Shown: positions 22,561-36,500 of the stretch, in pieces
Layout: each line of letters opens with the position of its first letter
Position numbering within the stretch: position 1 is the stretch's first letter
From: Anseranas semipalmata
Taxonomy: Eukaryota; Chordata; Aves; Anseriformes; Anseranatidae
NCBI GenBank assembly: GCA_013399115.1
Contig: VXAA01000634.1
Location: 682,001 to 746,000, forward strand
Length of the DNA: 64,000 bases
Direction: 5' to 3'
Notes under the pieces: generated by a model
What the model saw: only the letters and a program-made list of their open reading frames with translations
Told to the model about the DNA's origin: nothing
Databases searched by the model: none
Position numbers and translations under genes: made by a program

Positions 22561-25500
22561 AGTCGGGTACGGCTAGTAGAGACAATTTCCCATCAAGAAA
22601 TATTACACAGATTTCAAGCGCAGCTGGCTGCCCGTGCAGGTACTTAAACTGAACTTGAATGTAACAATTCACGGCTGATGAAGAGGTAACTTCTGCATTC
22701 TAGGCTATCAGAGATGCTATATAACACACAGCTTCGAGTTATTTTCCATTGGTATGACTAGTAACATTTATTGGTCTCCTAGTGGGTTTAAGTTTCTTTG
22801 CACCAAAAGCATGCATATGTTGTAAGAGACAGCATTGTGCCTCCTGCCAGAAACAGCTACTAACACGTCAACATACAGCAACAAGATCCAGTCTTAGTGA
22901 CGTGCTAAAAGCCAACAGCAGACCTGTGAAAGGGCTGGGAACCTAACTCACACGTGGACAAACGCACAGTAAGCCTTTCCCTTCTGTTTATTTCCTCTTG
23001 TGTAGCATTAGGCAAGAGAACACTAGGAAAACTGCATTTTTGTGCATGTCCTCAGTAGCTTTGTTGTAGGATGATGCAAAGCCTTAAGCACAATTATTTC
23101 AGATCCCTAGTAACTCCACAGGGCACCATGTAGTAATTGTTGTCATGCCACGCACCGAGTCTCTACATCATGGTTGGCTTTAGTACAAGGTGTCAGAAGA
23201 ACATGTGGGATAATCCCTTAAAGGTGCCTGAAGTAACAAAAGGCAGCAGCCAGCTCTGGGGAGGAGGCACTCAGCTGACTAGTCACCATACTGTATTATT
23301 GCCCAGACATACTAAATGCTATTCTGCCCCTTCTCAGTCCTTTGGCACAGTCATTTCTGAGCAACATCTGAGAAGACAGGAGCAGAAAGGAGCAGACAGG
23401 CAGAGAAAGCGATGCTCTGCAGGTTTTCTGACTATGGGGTGGCAAGGAAGACAGCACAGTGCAAGTACAGATGAGGAAGCAGAGCAGGATAATAGCAGAG
23501 GCTACCACTGGCCTAAGATGAGCTCAGTGGACAAACCAGCAGTGAATGTAAAGCTGTGGTGAACAAACCCATGACATCAAAAGATAGTGAAGCAGTGGGA
23601 GAGTGAGTGGGGTTATACACTCTGCCTTAAGGGCAAGAAAGTTGAGCAAAGCCATAAGGAACAGATGGCAGGAAACATAAACCAGGAAAAGGAAAAAAAA
23701 AAAGATAAAGCCACAGAAGAAGCAGCTGATGGGTCTGCACACAGTGAGGGAGTGTTCAGCAAATGAGAGGGTAGTTGGAAGCAACTCACACAGTTTAATC
23801 TCCTCACCCAAAAGCTGGGTTTAAGCTAGTGAGTGCTGGCAGGCATCCCAGTCCATTGCTTAAGAAGGGAGGCAGGAAAGTTTTTGTGCTCTCAAAGTGG
23901 TGGTGTTTTCTGTGAAATGTTTCTGCAAAACTTTTCTGCAAATGTAGCTGTTTCCCCACTAGACCGGCTCAGCTCCCTGATGGCAGGTCTCTGCAATGCA
24001 GACTGTAGAGCAGGTAGGAGCAGTCTCAGTCTAGGCTGATCAGGATTACTTCCTTTGGGAACTGCAAGTTGCAGGGGCACATAATATCCAGACACTAAAG
24101 CTGAACTGGTTTCACCAACACCTGGACCTCTGGCCATCTAGATCTTTACTGTATATGCTGTCCACTAACCCGAGGGTCTAACAGATGTAGAAATTCAGAT
24201 GAAAACGAAAAACCTCTGGGACTGCCCTGCCTTAGTTTAACACACTACAGTCTCCCCCATCCTCATCTCACGGTCTTTCAGACCCAGCTGATGGGACTGC
24301 AGCTCACCTCATGGCCAATGCCCTGGGTGGCAAGACTCAGCTAACCAGAACAGCCCACTGTGGCGATATGCCTCCTCCTCACCTAGCTACCTCTTGTGCT
24401 TTAAAGATGCTGTTTTGGCATCCAACCTTGCTCTCCTCGCTGGAGAGCATTTGCTCCCCGGTCCAAGCCCCTGCTGACAGGCTCGACTGGTTTCTTGTGC
24501 TTCAGCTGTTCCCACCCCAGTGGGCTTCCACCCGAATGGCAATCAGCACAACATCCTTCCACTGCTCTTGGCACAGAGAGCAGGCAGCACAGCCCTAACA
24601 GCATACGGCTGACTCTGCAGATACTGAGGCAACAATATTCTTGTTTCATAACCACCGTTTTTTTGACCTGTATACAGACAGACTTCCTCAAGACGTGGCC
24701 TTATGCTTAAGATACTAAAGCTTAGGACTCACACTTGAGAAATGAGTGTCTTGTTGCCTATGGGACCCATGCTCTGACAGGCACAGCACTGCCCGGAATT
24801 TCAATCTGTCTCTCTCTTTTTTTCCGTGCAAATACCAGATACATCACCAAACACTGGCAGCACAGACCCCCTTCCCGAACATTTCAGATCTGTCTGCTCT
24901 CCAGACATCACACAGATTTGCAAGGGGAAACAGATACCTAACTGCTGCCGTGCTAGGGAAATGAAAACATGGGAGATGAGGAACAGAAAGCCTTCTCCAA
25001 TTCTGATACCGATTTCACTAAAAGGATCTAAGAAAACAGTTTAAAGGAGGCACTTCGTTATATTTCTGAATTCATACAGGTTATTACTTTGTATGTGGGA
25101 TATAAAAACTGAAGTGGAAACACCTCTTCAAACCCAAGACAGTTTCCTTTCTTTAGCAGGATGCTCTTGACCTCCATCTTGCTAAGGTAAGTACCGGGAC
25201 AAGAAAAATCTCTTGTGCAGTGGAAGTGCCAAGTCTCACCACCTCCCACAGTGTCGAGTTGCCAGTATACATCCTTCAGCTACGCTGCCCAAGTGCAGGA
25301 CCTAGCTCAGCAGCCCCCCATCTTTTCTGTCCACTTCAACAGCAGATGTTCTAGTCATCAGCTGTGCAGAGGCGTTGGGAAAGAAAAACTCTCCTATTTT
25401 CAGCTTTTTAGGAAATACCCGATCTTTTGCCACCCATTTCAGGAATCAGACAGCAAAAAACAGATGGCCTTATTTGTAACCACACACGTTCCATCTCCGA

Positions 25501-28500
25501 CTAGCTCCTTCACTCCCCTAGCCTTTTTGCTATTGTGCCGTGAAGTGCAGGATTGTCATGCTTTACCAGAATAACCACCTGACAGGGATTTTTGTGCCTT
25601 GGACGGTCATGTCTGTAGTTAAATAGTTCAGTGGCAGGTGGATCCCCCTGTTCAGCAATCAGGTTTCTGCATGGTCTTCTCCACGCTTCACTCACCAAGA
25701 ACACTCTGCTCCACCCAGCAACACTCCCTTGGCCAGAGAAACACTGATTCCTCTGTGGTGTTGATGAATGCAGAGGCAGAGATTATCCGATCACCTTCAC
25801 CTATAAAGGCAACTTTTCCTTATACCACGCACTTCGATTTTTTTTTTACAGCCCAAATTACAGTAACCTGCCACTTCACTCTCAGGAGGGCACTCAGGGA
25901 ATTCAGGTAACACCGATACACTGGTCCTCCAGCACAGCACCCACCCTTGTGAGAGGATGAGAATGACCTTCGTTCCTTAAAAATAAGCCTTAAGAAATCA
26001 AAAGTCACTCTCCACTTGGAGATCCAGAAGGCTGAGTCCTTCCTGCTCTGAAAACCACCTCCTCACAGTCTATCTGGCAGCTTTGGGTCTGCAGTGAATT
26101 AGCAAGGACTTTCAAACCCTAGATCTTTTAGTTCAGCACAAAACTCCTTATCTTGGTGAGACTATGAACGAACATCAGACCTCCTCCAGCAATCAGCATT
26201 CTCATTTAAAACATGCTTCACTCCCAGGGAGCCCAAAATGATCTAGTGACTGTAGCATCTGACAAATTCCTATCACAGTTTGTTTGGGTCTGGAAAAGTG
26301 AGCTATTAGTCTCAGTTTACACACCTTGCCTCTGTGCCAATGAAAGCATTTCAATGACTAAAAAGTTATTCCATGCCAAAAAAAATCATGCAAATGAACT
26401 ATTTTGGAAATAACTTCCTTCTATATAAACATAACTATTTTACACACAGCAAAGGTGTGTTTATACACATACGTCAAGCCTTGATACGGGATATTTTAAA
26501 AATAAGTGAAATGCAGCAAGAAATAAAGCTACGTTAATAGTTATTGCCACATCAGAAAGAATTGTACTGAAATTTTAATGGAGCCAAGATTGTCTGGTCT
26601 TCCTTGTGAAACCAAGGAGAGAACGGATAGCATTTCAGGTTGGATTTCTGATCGACCCCAAATGAACCCTTTACCTTCCAATTTGTAACATTTATCCAAA
26701 AGTAAAGACAAGCACAATACACAGGTGACAAGCTGTTCCTTCTCTCTCACTCTTTACCATACTCCCTAGAAGGTTACTACACTCATTCCAGCTCCCAGCT
26801 CTGCCTGACAGAATTTGATTCACTTCGTTGAGTTTTTCCATCTCTTCTGGTTGAGGTACTGGGTGTTACCAAAAGCCTCTGTAACACTGATACCAGGAAA
26901 TTGATCTTTGTTAAATGGAAAATGGCTGTTCAGATGGGGAAAGGAAGTGAAAATATCACCCGTATTCTAGGAAAAGGCCCTGTTATGTTTTAAGAATCTG
27001 CCCTTGACTTTTCCTGAGTTCTTAAGCTAAGCCCTCATAGCACCCCTTACTTATATTTGCTTTCAGATGGATCTGAACCATGGTGTTTTTTGGCACTATT
27101 TACTAGAAGTGTTTTGCCAAGCTCTGCAGAGAAGAAAACATGCAAACTCTTCCGTTTTGCTGTCTGATCTGCTGCCGTCTTCCTATAATAAGTTTAGTCC
27201 AACCACTGCTCAATTACATTGCAATACTCTCAGAAGAGCCAGTGGCAGAACGTGGTCTGCAAACATGCTGATGATGGTCTCTCCATGCTTAAAGTCATGC
27301 CCAGTTTTCCATTCTAGGATTCAGGCAGAGGCCAACAATCACTTTTCATAGAAATGGGACCTTTCACAAGACAACTGAACAATCCAATCTGCTGGCCTGG
27401 TGAGTGCAATGTGAAACTATGTCCCTGAAGCGTTCTTCCTTGGCAGGATGTTTGGGAATGGCAGTAATTGGAGGATGGCTGGTTGACCCCAGGAGTCCAG
27501 AATCAAAAGCACATGGCCAAACAAGCAAGACATGCTAATTTCACTCCCACCTCTGCTACAAGCAATCACACCAACCTAGTACTTCTCCTCTGCTCTTGTG
27601 GCATACCCACCACACACTTCTAAGAGAATGGGACAACACTCCCCTGCTACTTTGGGCATTGAAATAAAAGCAGCTAGTGCTTGCTTACCAGCGTCAATCA
27701 TTCAATGCTTGACATCTCCTAAAGCAATTCTGATACAATGGTAGACTTCCAGGCATTGAAGGGATCTGCTGAGGGAAACAAAATGTGTGTGTTCTATGCG
27801 TCATGCTGAATCAGCCTGATCTCCCCACACCCTCAAACATCCCACAAAGACAGTAGGTGCTGCATGCCACCCCTCTGCAGTCAGATAAAGTATCACTAAT
27901 GTATTTGCCACATAATAACTGAGCCCCTCCCCTTAACCATCCAACTCTACCAAGGCCCTTGCTGCTTCCCAGAAGCACACTTCAGCTAAGCAGAGACAGC
28001 AGCTTCAAATACCGCTTTTGTGATTTGCAGCAAGATTCAAGCGCAGCATTCAGTCTTTGAGATAAGATACTGATAAGGTCTGAACTAACAACGCGCATAA
28101 TGCCAGAACGCTGTTCATACAGGCTTCCCCAATTATTTGATCACCTTTGCAATCAGCACAAAATATTTGTTGTTCCTTTCTCTCATCCATTTTGCATACA
28201 GCTTTTTGGAGGTTGTGAGTTCTTTGTTGGGTTAGAGCTGGCCTACCCTGCTAGTACAACAACCTGTGGGACATAACTAAGGCCAACAACTGAAATAACC
28301 TTGGATTAATAACACATTTTTCTATAGTTGATTGCCACAGCCAACATCTTGGGAAAGACTCCCCTGTTCTGTAACAAGCTTTAGGAGAATTAGGAAGGCT
28401 ACTCACTACATAAGAACTCGATAGCTTGCATGAAGGTGTGAGAGGCCATTCTAGTGTAAAGGAAATTAAGTACTTGGCCACTGAACGCAACCAGTTTAGA

Positions 28501-31014
28501 ACAAGATTCTGCAACTTCTACATCATCTTCTACTTTGATCATAGACTAGTACCTCATTCTGTTAGTTCATCAGTCCCATAATACAGCAGTAGGTCTCTTC
28601 AGCCTTTGAAAAAAGCTCCACCTGCCCTTCCTCCCCCCTTTGACAGGTTGAAATCTACTCCAGAAGTGAGATAGATTTTGTGCGTTTCCAAGCTGATTCT
28701 GCACAGATTAACACTCCACTGGCTGCATACTAAGCCCACTAAAATAAACAGCAGCACAAGAAGATACTTTTACAACTTTATCCCGCTTGCCATCTCATAC
28801 CATGCTGTTAGTTCAGCAATCGTGACTGCAACACTAACTGCAGTAGCAAGAACGGCAGATCAGAGTTAGAAAGCAGTGAGAGGACTCTCACCTGCCCCCC
28901 AAAACCCTCTGTGGCCATAGACCACCTTATCACCATACCATCTGGTAGAGGAGCCAGGGAATTCTTGGAAAACAAATGCATTTTGGGTGAGGAGAAAGGG
29001 GGAAGGATCAGAAGGATTACTGATGCATAGAAGACAGCTCAAATCAGATGTAAGCTCAGAGCTAGTGCCGTTCATTCTCCACCCTTGCCTCGGTGAAAGC
29101 CCAGAAATTGCCTTATAAATCCATACATTATATAACCATGCTGCCCAAACCACCAAGTAGCAAGTCGGATGGCTGTGGCACTCACCTCTAGGTACCAGCG
29201 AGAGGTCAGCAATAAGCTCTTCTGTCTGAGAGATGCACCGTCCTGAACTACACGACACACTGTGCAGCATCTCAGCATAGACTTGAGGCTTTATCGCCTG
29301 AATTAGGAAAGAAAGGAGTCATAGGCAAGTCAGAACAAACAAGTCCAGCAAGTCTCAGTGACAGAGGCTTACCCAGTAGCATGATTCCTCCCGTAAAACA
29401 ATAACAGTACACTTCTTTCATCACACCTTTCATCCAGGAATCCCAAAGCCTTTTCAGAGCATTAACTACACACCCTGCAACACCCCAAATCAGAAGAGCC
29501 ATGAAAATTTTGCAAGGACGCAGAGTTTATTTCCTTCTTTGGTAGAATTAAAAACAAATCAGAAATTATGGGCAGGACCAACACAGAAAATTTGCATGTG
29601 CTAGAGAGACAGTGTTCAATCCCAGGTCAGACGCAGAGCTGACGTAAGTTGATGAAGGTTCAGCGGCATGTACCTCAACTCCCTTGAACTTCCTTGAAAG
29701 GTGCCATTTGGCCAGATAAGAACTTGAGTGTAGCTGTTACTACTGGGACAAGTTTGTGATTCTTCCTTAACTTCTTAAATGTTAATTTTAATTGTGACCA
29801 CCTAGCCACAGATACTTCTGTCCTGGAAAAATTCTTCACAACATTTGTATCACAAACATTTGTGATATAAATATTTTCAGGTTGTCTTCATATTTGTGCT
29901 AGTTATGGCAAGTTAATTCGCAAGTCAATTATCACAAGCCCAAACTATCCTAAGGTAGCATTTCTCAATGTTTGCTCAGCAATCCTTTCTTCAATTTTAA
30001 GTTTTCTCATTTTCACTAAACTTACTCAAAAATATATACGCCCATGCAGCCTTATGCACAGATTTGTTCCAGAAGACAAATAAAGAGAACAGAACATCAG
30101 AACAAGAGAGGTGTGTATGTGGCAAGATACTTTCTTTGCTTTGCTGTAATAAAGCTCCTAGCATCGAGGGATTCTTTCCCTACACCTGAATAGCCTTCAA
30201 TTTGACCCCTCCATAACTCACGGACCACCAGCTAAGCAATATGGTCCTCCAAATACTTCTTACATGGCTGGAGCTCTTCCTTTCACCTTATATCACGTCT
30301 ATAGCCAACTAACAGAAAGCCAGCTTCTTTTGGCTGAAACATAGTCTAAAGATAAGCCTCAGCTTCTCATAATTTGGATTCAGTCAAGGTCACAGGATAA
30401 TTTATTATGAAACACAACAAATACAGTTACTAATAATGCATCATCTAATTACGTCTCAATACTTTAACTGGAAGCTGCATTTCCATCCCATAAAGGCTGA
30501 CTTCGTTTGAGTCAGTCTAGATGTGCAAGAGAAACACAGACAAACTAGCTAAAGGGTGAAAATTTCTGAGGGTAAAGAATCAAGTGTCACATGATTACCT
30601 GACCCACGTGTAGGTGGTGTGAATATATGTTCATTCCAGGCAGCCCACAGTCCTCAGAAATAGAGCCCTTTCTGGTGACTATCATGGCACAGATGGAAGA
30701 ACGCATGAAATGGAGGCTTCCTGGCAGTCTCTGAACAGTCTCACCTGCAGGCAAAACAACCCATTGCTGCTCAAGTGGAGAGGTTAAACTGAAGAGGCTT
30801 TCAGGGCACAGAAAAGCTTTCCCAGGCCTAGTTCTATGGCAGGAAGGCACCAAACTGGTGAATGAAGTAATAATCCTGGCCAATGGTCCTCCCTCTGCAC
30901 AAGGTGACTGTGTGTATTCTCGTACAGACAATACTTCCTTGCAGCAGAAACTCCAGCTGGAAGGAAGGGACAGGCAATAGCCACCAGTGATTCAGTTAAC
31001 AGGCCTGGCTCATG
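22561..31014. other. Upstream region or 5' intron of the protease gene; no gene recognised
   Basis: No supported coding sequence. The relatives' short first coding exon, if present, would be minus-strand in this region or further right, but no MYRP-type start with a convincing donor stood out. ORFs here are short and unsupported. No satellite or RNA gene was recognised. Confidence 0.45.
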
Positions 31015-33590
31015 ATTGCAGAGAGATGTGCCTGCTGGTGCTGCAATGAAACTTCAAGAGAAGCCTGGACAAGTTGGGAAATGCCGGGGAGGTGGCAGGG
31101 GTTGTGGTCCACGTGGGTATCACGTACAAGAAAGGGAAGGAGAGAGATTCTGGAGGCAGAACGCAGGATGCCAAGTAGGATGCTAAAGACCAGGACCCCC
31201 ATAACAGCTGGTAGGGAGGCAAAGTCTCAATGCATGGCTAAAGCAGCAGAGTGAGGAAGAGAAGTGCAGATTCATCAGGGACTGGGGAAGTTCTAGAGTA
31301 GAGGGAACCTAGCAAAGGACGACCAGAGAAACAACATCTGTACTTTGCAACAGGAAGATCGCATAGGAATTTTAAACTGACGAGTAGGAGAAAGCAGCTT
31401 GGTGCATAGAGGATGCACTGTTCTGAATCCTATGGTAGACACTGCATCCTCAAGTGAAGAATACATCAGAAGCTGATGAAAATCAATAGTAAACACAAGA
31501 GAAGTTAAAAAGTCTGATGAGAATGGTCTGCAGAGGCAGAAAGCCAAAACAATGCTTTCCATGTTTCACAGAATTATCTGAAAAGACAATGATGGCACAG
31601 ACCCAGAATACTTTACCTTAAAAGAAGGACATGAACACAGCTGGCATAAAGGAAATGTGGTGGCAGAAAGACAATGAAAATGCCAGGGAACAATTATTAA
31701 CAATTATTTCAATTACTCTCAAGTAAAATGTGAAATCTTTACACTGTCATTCAGATAACACTAGATTTCTGCATGCTGTGAGCAATTGTTTCAGGAATAG
31801 ACAGTTCGGAAACCCACAAGATGGGAAGCAACTCTTGATTCAAACCTGACTAGTACACACAATTGCTTTATAATATTTCTGCCATGCACCTGAACAGTAT
31901 CAGCATCTGATTCAGCATTTCTACAGGGAGACCAAAGCCAGAAGATCAGCTACTGCCATGCTCAGTTTTCAAGGCAGGAACCACAAAACTGAAGAAAAAT
32001 CCAGGCACCTAAATGGGGAACCTTAAAAGAACTGCATGTTTTCTGGAGACATACAGACTATTTCAAGACATCACATTAGTCTTGGAGCAAATGCATCCTG
32101 TCTGTCAAATAAAAAAGCCTTCAGAAAGCCCAAAGCTAAACATAAGGATAAAGCAAACACTGAGAACAACAACAACAAAAAAGCATATTTCAGAAAAGCT
32201 GAAAAATTGAAAGGGTTATAAAATTAGGCACATAAACTGCACAAACACTGTTAGACAGAGGCATACCAGAACCAACCAGGTAATTTGTCTTAGAAGCAAA
32301 GTGTCAGAAGAGACTGGGAAAGCTAACAGCAAGAAGTGACCAAGAACAGATAGCACTCAACCAGGGTGAAGGATGGAAAAACTGAATGACTGATGATGGT
32401 ATGCAGCCTCTCACTTACACTACATTGCCAGAAAACTAGGGGAAATCTTTCAAAAAAAAAAAGTTGTAAAGCAAGCATGGGGAACCCTTGACAATGTAGC
32501 ATGATCCACAAAATGGCCAAATTAGCACAAGCAACTAAGTAATAAAAGTAGCAAGTATTCCTATAAATATGATACAGGGGGTAGAACCATCATAGCTTTA
32601 GTAAAACAAAGACCTGCCTTGAAAACCTACCCCAGTTCCCAGGCAAGTCAACAGCTGGTACATGAGGCAGGTCTGACTGATAGTCTACCTGGATTTCCAA
32701 AAGAAATTAAACAAGATGTCTTACAAAGGTCTCTTAAATGAGTTGAGCTGCCATGGGATATGAAGGCTAAAACAGTTAAAAGAGAAAGGAAAAATGATAA
32801 CGATTTTTAGTGAAGCCAGGTCACAATCTCACAGGAATCTCTGCTATTCATTATATTCATAAATGGTATGCAAAAAAGAGATAATTAATGAGGTGACAAT
32901 CATCCTACGATAACTGCATACTCATGGCAGAAGAAAGAAAAATTAACCACAACAAACTCCAGAAGCATCTCATAAATTAAAAGACTAATAAAACAACAGA
33001 TGAACATCCAATAAGTGATAGATACAGAAAACACAGTCCTAACCTTACCTACAAAATGACCGGTGTCAAGTTGGTTACTTTTTTCAGGAATAAGACTGAA
33101 GCAGAATCTCCTATGAAAATAGCAACTCAGTAGCAGTCAAAAACAGAGAAATGCTAGGAATTACCTGCAAAGAGAACACAGTAACAAAAAGGGAACACAC
33201 GTGTCACAATTAATCCATATTACGCCTGTAACCTGAATACTGCATAAAGTTCTGGTCCATTTCCCCATCTCAAAGCAGATACAGAACTGTAAAAGGTCCC
33301 AAAAGGGGCAGCACAACTGTCCAAAGGAACAAAAGAGCTTCTGTGCATGGGATGTCTAAGGCAACCTGAAAAAGATGCATGGGTAGGGGAGAGAGGTCTA
33401 GACAGTAATGTGTGGAATGGTGAAAGTAAACAGGAAATGCCTATTTACTGTTTCTTCTAATATAATAACTATGGGACTTCAAATAAGAACAGCAGGTTTA
33501 AAACAAGCATGAGAACGTACTCTGTCATATAATACACAGGTGAGGTATGGGTCTCCTTGCTGCAAGGTATGTAAAATGTCAAATATTTCA
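31015..33590 (+). mobile_element. Old, decayed CR1/L3-like LINE
   Basis: Scattered plus-strand remnants in the right order over about 2.5 kb. Near 31100-31200 there is an endonuclease-region relic (reading KGRREILEAERRM, then MLKTRTP). Near 32840-32900 there is a relic reading LLFIIFINGM, from the reverse transcriptase part. At 33233-33250 an EYCIKFWS motif is followed by 'ctgtaaaaggtcccaaaaggg', and 'caggtttaaaacaagca' lies near 33500. These match the sense strand of ancient amniote CR1/L3 elements. Many stops and indels separate the pieces, so the element is long dead. Boundaries are approximate. Confidence 0.7.
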
Positions 33591-36500
33591 CACATTTAAA
33601 GGGCTTAATCACTTTTCTGGAAGAAAAATCCCCATAAAGCTCTTAAATATGATGATTACACCTTTGTGATCCACAAATTTCCTGAGTCAAACCACTGTAG
33701 GTTTAGAAAGCACTCTGAGGAAGCACCACACTCTGAGTGCTTTATTCGCATCTTCCCTAGGTATCCTCCATTGACCGTTCCATGAGTTTCTGGTTCATTT
33801 ACCTGCCAGGCATTCTTTCTTAATAATAAAGCATTGTTAATCCTGTGATAGAACAACAGGTAGTTGGGGATCAAAGCCTGTCCCCATCTGCCTCCTGAGC
33901 AAAACACGGTCTGACCTGCCTAGCTAGATGGGTGGCCACAGGAAGGATGCATTTGTGTCTTTGCTCTTAGACATTTAAGCAAGCATGGCAGCCATCTCAT
34001 GAGAAGAACCACTACATTTCTCAGCACTCAAGAGTACATTCAGCTTGGGTTACAGGGCCAGCTTGTATTTTACAGCAGCATATATTCTTGGCTAAAGGTT
34101 ACCACGTCTGTTAAACTGATGACACATAATAGCACACAAGGCCTCAAGAACTGAGCCATTAAGCTCCAAAAAGGGCCTGTGGCCCCTCTGGGTAAGCTGA
34201 ATTGTGTTCCTCTGATCTGAAAGAGCCTAAAGTGGTGTCACAAAAGCAACAGCATCTCATCTTGCATAGATGCAAAATGTGCCACTGTCTTTTTTAGAAA
34301 TTAAATTCAGATATGCACCTAGATGCCCCCAAAACCTGGCAAGTGAGGCACGGTATGCAACAGGCATTTACTTGAAGTCATGGCAAAAAAATCACATTTT
34401 CTTTTACATTTGAAGACAAAGATGATGTCAGTTCATCAGTGATCAATTAGCCAAGCATGGTCTTCACCTTTTCTTCTACAAAGGTATCCAGTTGCCAAGA
34501 CACCTGCCAGGGAAACACAAACCACTTTATTCATAACAATCCTAAAATTAATATTAGGATAGAAAACTCCTGAGAAGATATTTGCATTTACAAAGATTCT
34601 TGACAAATTGCTCCACTCTTTTGTTGGGACAATAGCTCTTCCTTCATGAAAAATCAATACTGATGCAATGCTGCAGCCCTAAACATAGCTCTCAAGGCAG
34701 GCAGCCACCAGAAGCCTTTCTGAAGGGAAAGGCTGAAGAAGACTCCAGGGCAAGATTTGGTTTCCCTTTTTTCTTAGGGTTGGTAAATTAAGAAGTTTCA
34801 TTGGCCTAAACTCTCTGCATTCACTAGATGATCTAATTTTTCTCTTAAATACTAATGAGGACAGTAACAAAACTGGTCCCATTTTAAAGCCTGTAATAAG
34901 GCCCCATAATTGTAATGACTGTGGTGATTTTGTTATTCTTCCTATGGTTTTCCTATGTTGCCAGAAAGCCAGGACCTATGTTATTTCATGCAGTAGCTGC
35001 TTCTATTTGTTTCTAAACAGTTCTCTGGATTATCTTCAATCATTCTGACAAACAAAGGGTCATTTCAACTTGCTTTCAGACAGATTGAATTCAAAAAATA
35101 GTAGTGCGTGAGCCAGATTAGTCTTTAGACAAGATTGCAAAGTAGGCTACACTCACTACTACTCTTAACAGGGGGCTAGGCTCTGCTCATGCAGTACCAG
35201 TCCCCAGATCCCAGCGTGGGATCAAAAAGTCTCAGGATTCAACCAGAAAATCCTGCGCAATCTCTGTAGCCCAAATACCCTCTTTAACCTGGAGGATAGA
35301 GCTTGTAGACCACTGCTTTTAGTGTCTAACTGGTCCTATCACCTCCTGGTACAGCATCTGACACAGATGTTCATAATTCTACCTGCCTTTGTAGCCACAA
35401 GTTTATGAAAGCCCAGTCCCCAAGGCAGGGCACTGCAACTCTTTCACAGTTGCGATCTGCAAACACATTTGGGAAACAAAGTAAGGTCTCCTACAGGCTG
35501 TGCAAGTTGGAATGGAAAAGCCCAGGCCTATATAATAAGGTCACAAAAGTTTGCAATGCAGTTCTGTTGTTACTTGCTACAAACACAGGTCCAAACTTCA
35601 TAGCTTATGCTTTGGTTGCACACAAGCATCTTCCAACACATTTGCAATATTCAGCAAGAAAATGTTTTAAAATTGTTCTTTCAAAGTATTTGTCAGAGGA
35701 AAAAGCACAGTACACACCCAATGCACCTTACAACTTGACTTGTACCTAAGTTTGACTGTTCTTTCCCACAAGATGCATGTGGCTCAAGTGCATCTGTCAC
35801 TGGATTTCAGTCACATTCACTTGTCTTTACAAACACCAATTGCTAGGCTGCACAAAGTGACGCACAAAGCTTCTCTTGGCTCATCTCTGTACAAGTGGGT
35901 TTCCAAAGAGAACACCTGCATATTCACACAAACCCAAAAATTCTTAACAAAGGACTCAAAACCAGGCTTCTAGGCCATGATTCTTAAAACCAGGTATTTA
36001 GGAGCAGGTAACTTTTAAAGATGTGGAACTTGCAGGGATAGACCTCAGCTAAACAAACTTCATTAAACACAAAATGGCAGCCAGGAACACAGTGTACCTG
36101 AGGCCTCGCACACTGACCAACACTCAGGTCCCTCTGTCCAGGCTAGGAGTTGGGCCATGTGAGCACAGTGCCTTTGCACAGTAGGCGATGAACTATCCTG
36201 GTAGCTCCAAATCCTTATTTGAAATAAGGCTCCTGCAAAACAAAGCCAAGTCAGTTTTCTGGAAGCTGTCAACATCTTCTATCAGGCCCACACAAACAAT
36301 AGCTGGCAAACAATAGCTATTAAACCTTCCCTTTCTTTTCTGATTTTATTAAGGGAGTATCTTTCATGACATCAGTGGCCAAACTTGAGGAAATAACAGA
36401 AGCTTTCAATATACATGAGCCTTCATCCATTTTTTGAAGTTGTTCTTGGTAGTACTGTTGCAGCTCAGATTGTTATAGGGCTGTGTTTGATTATTGCTGC

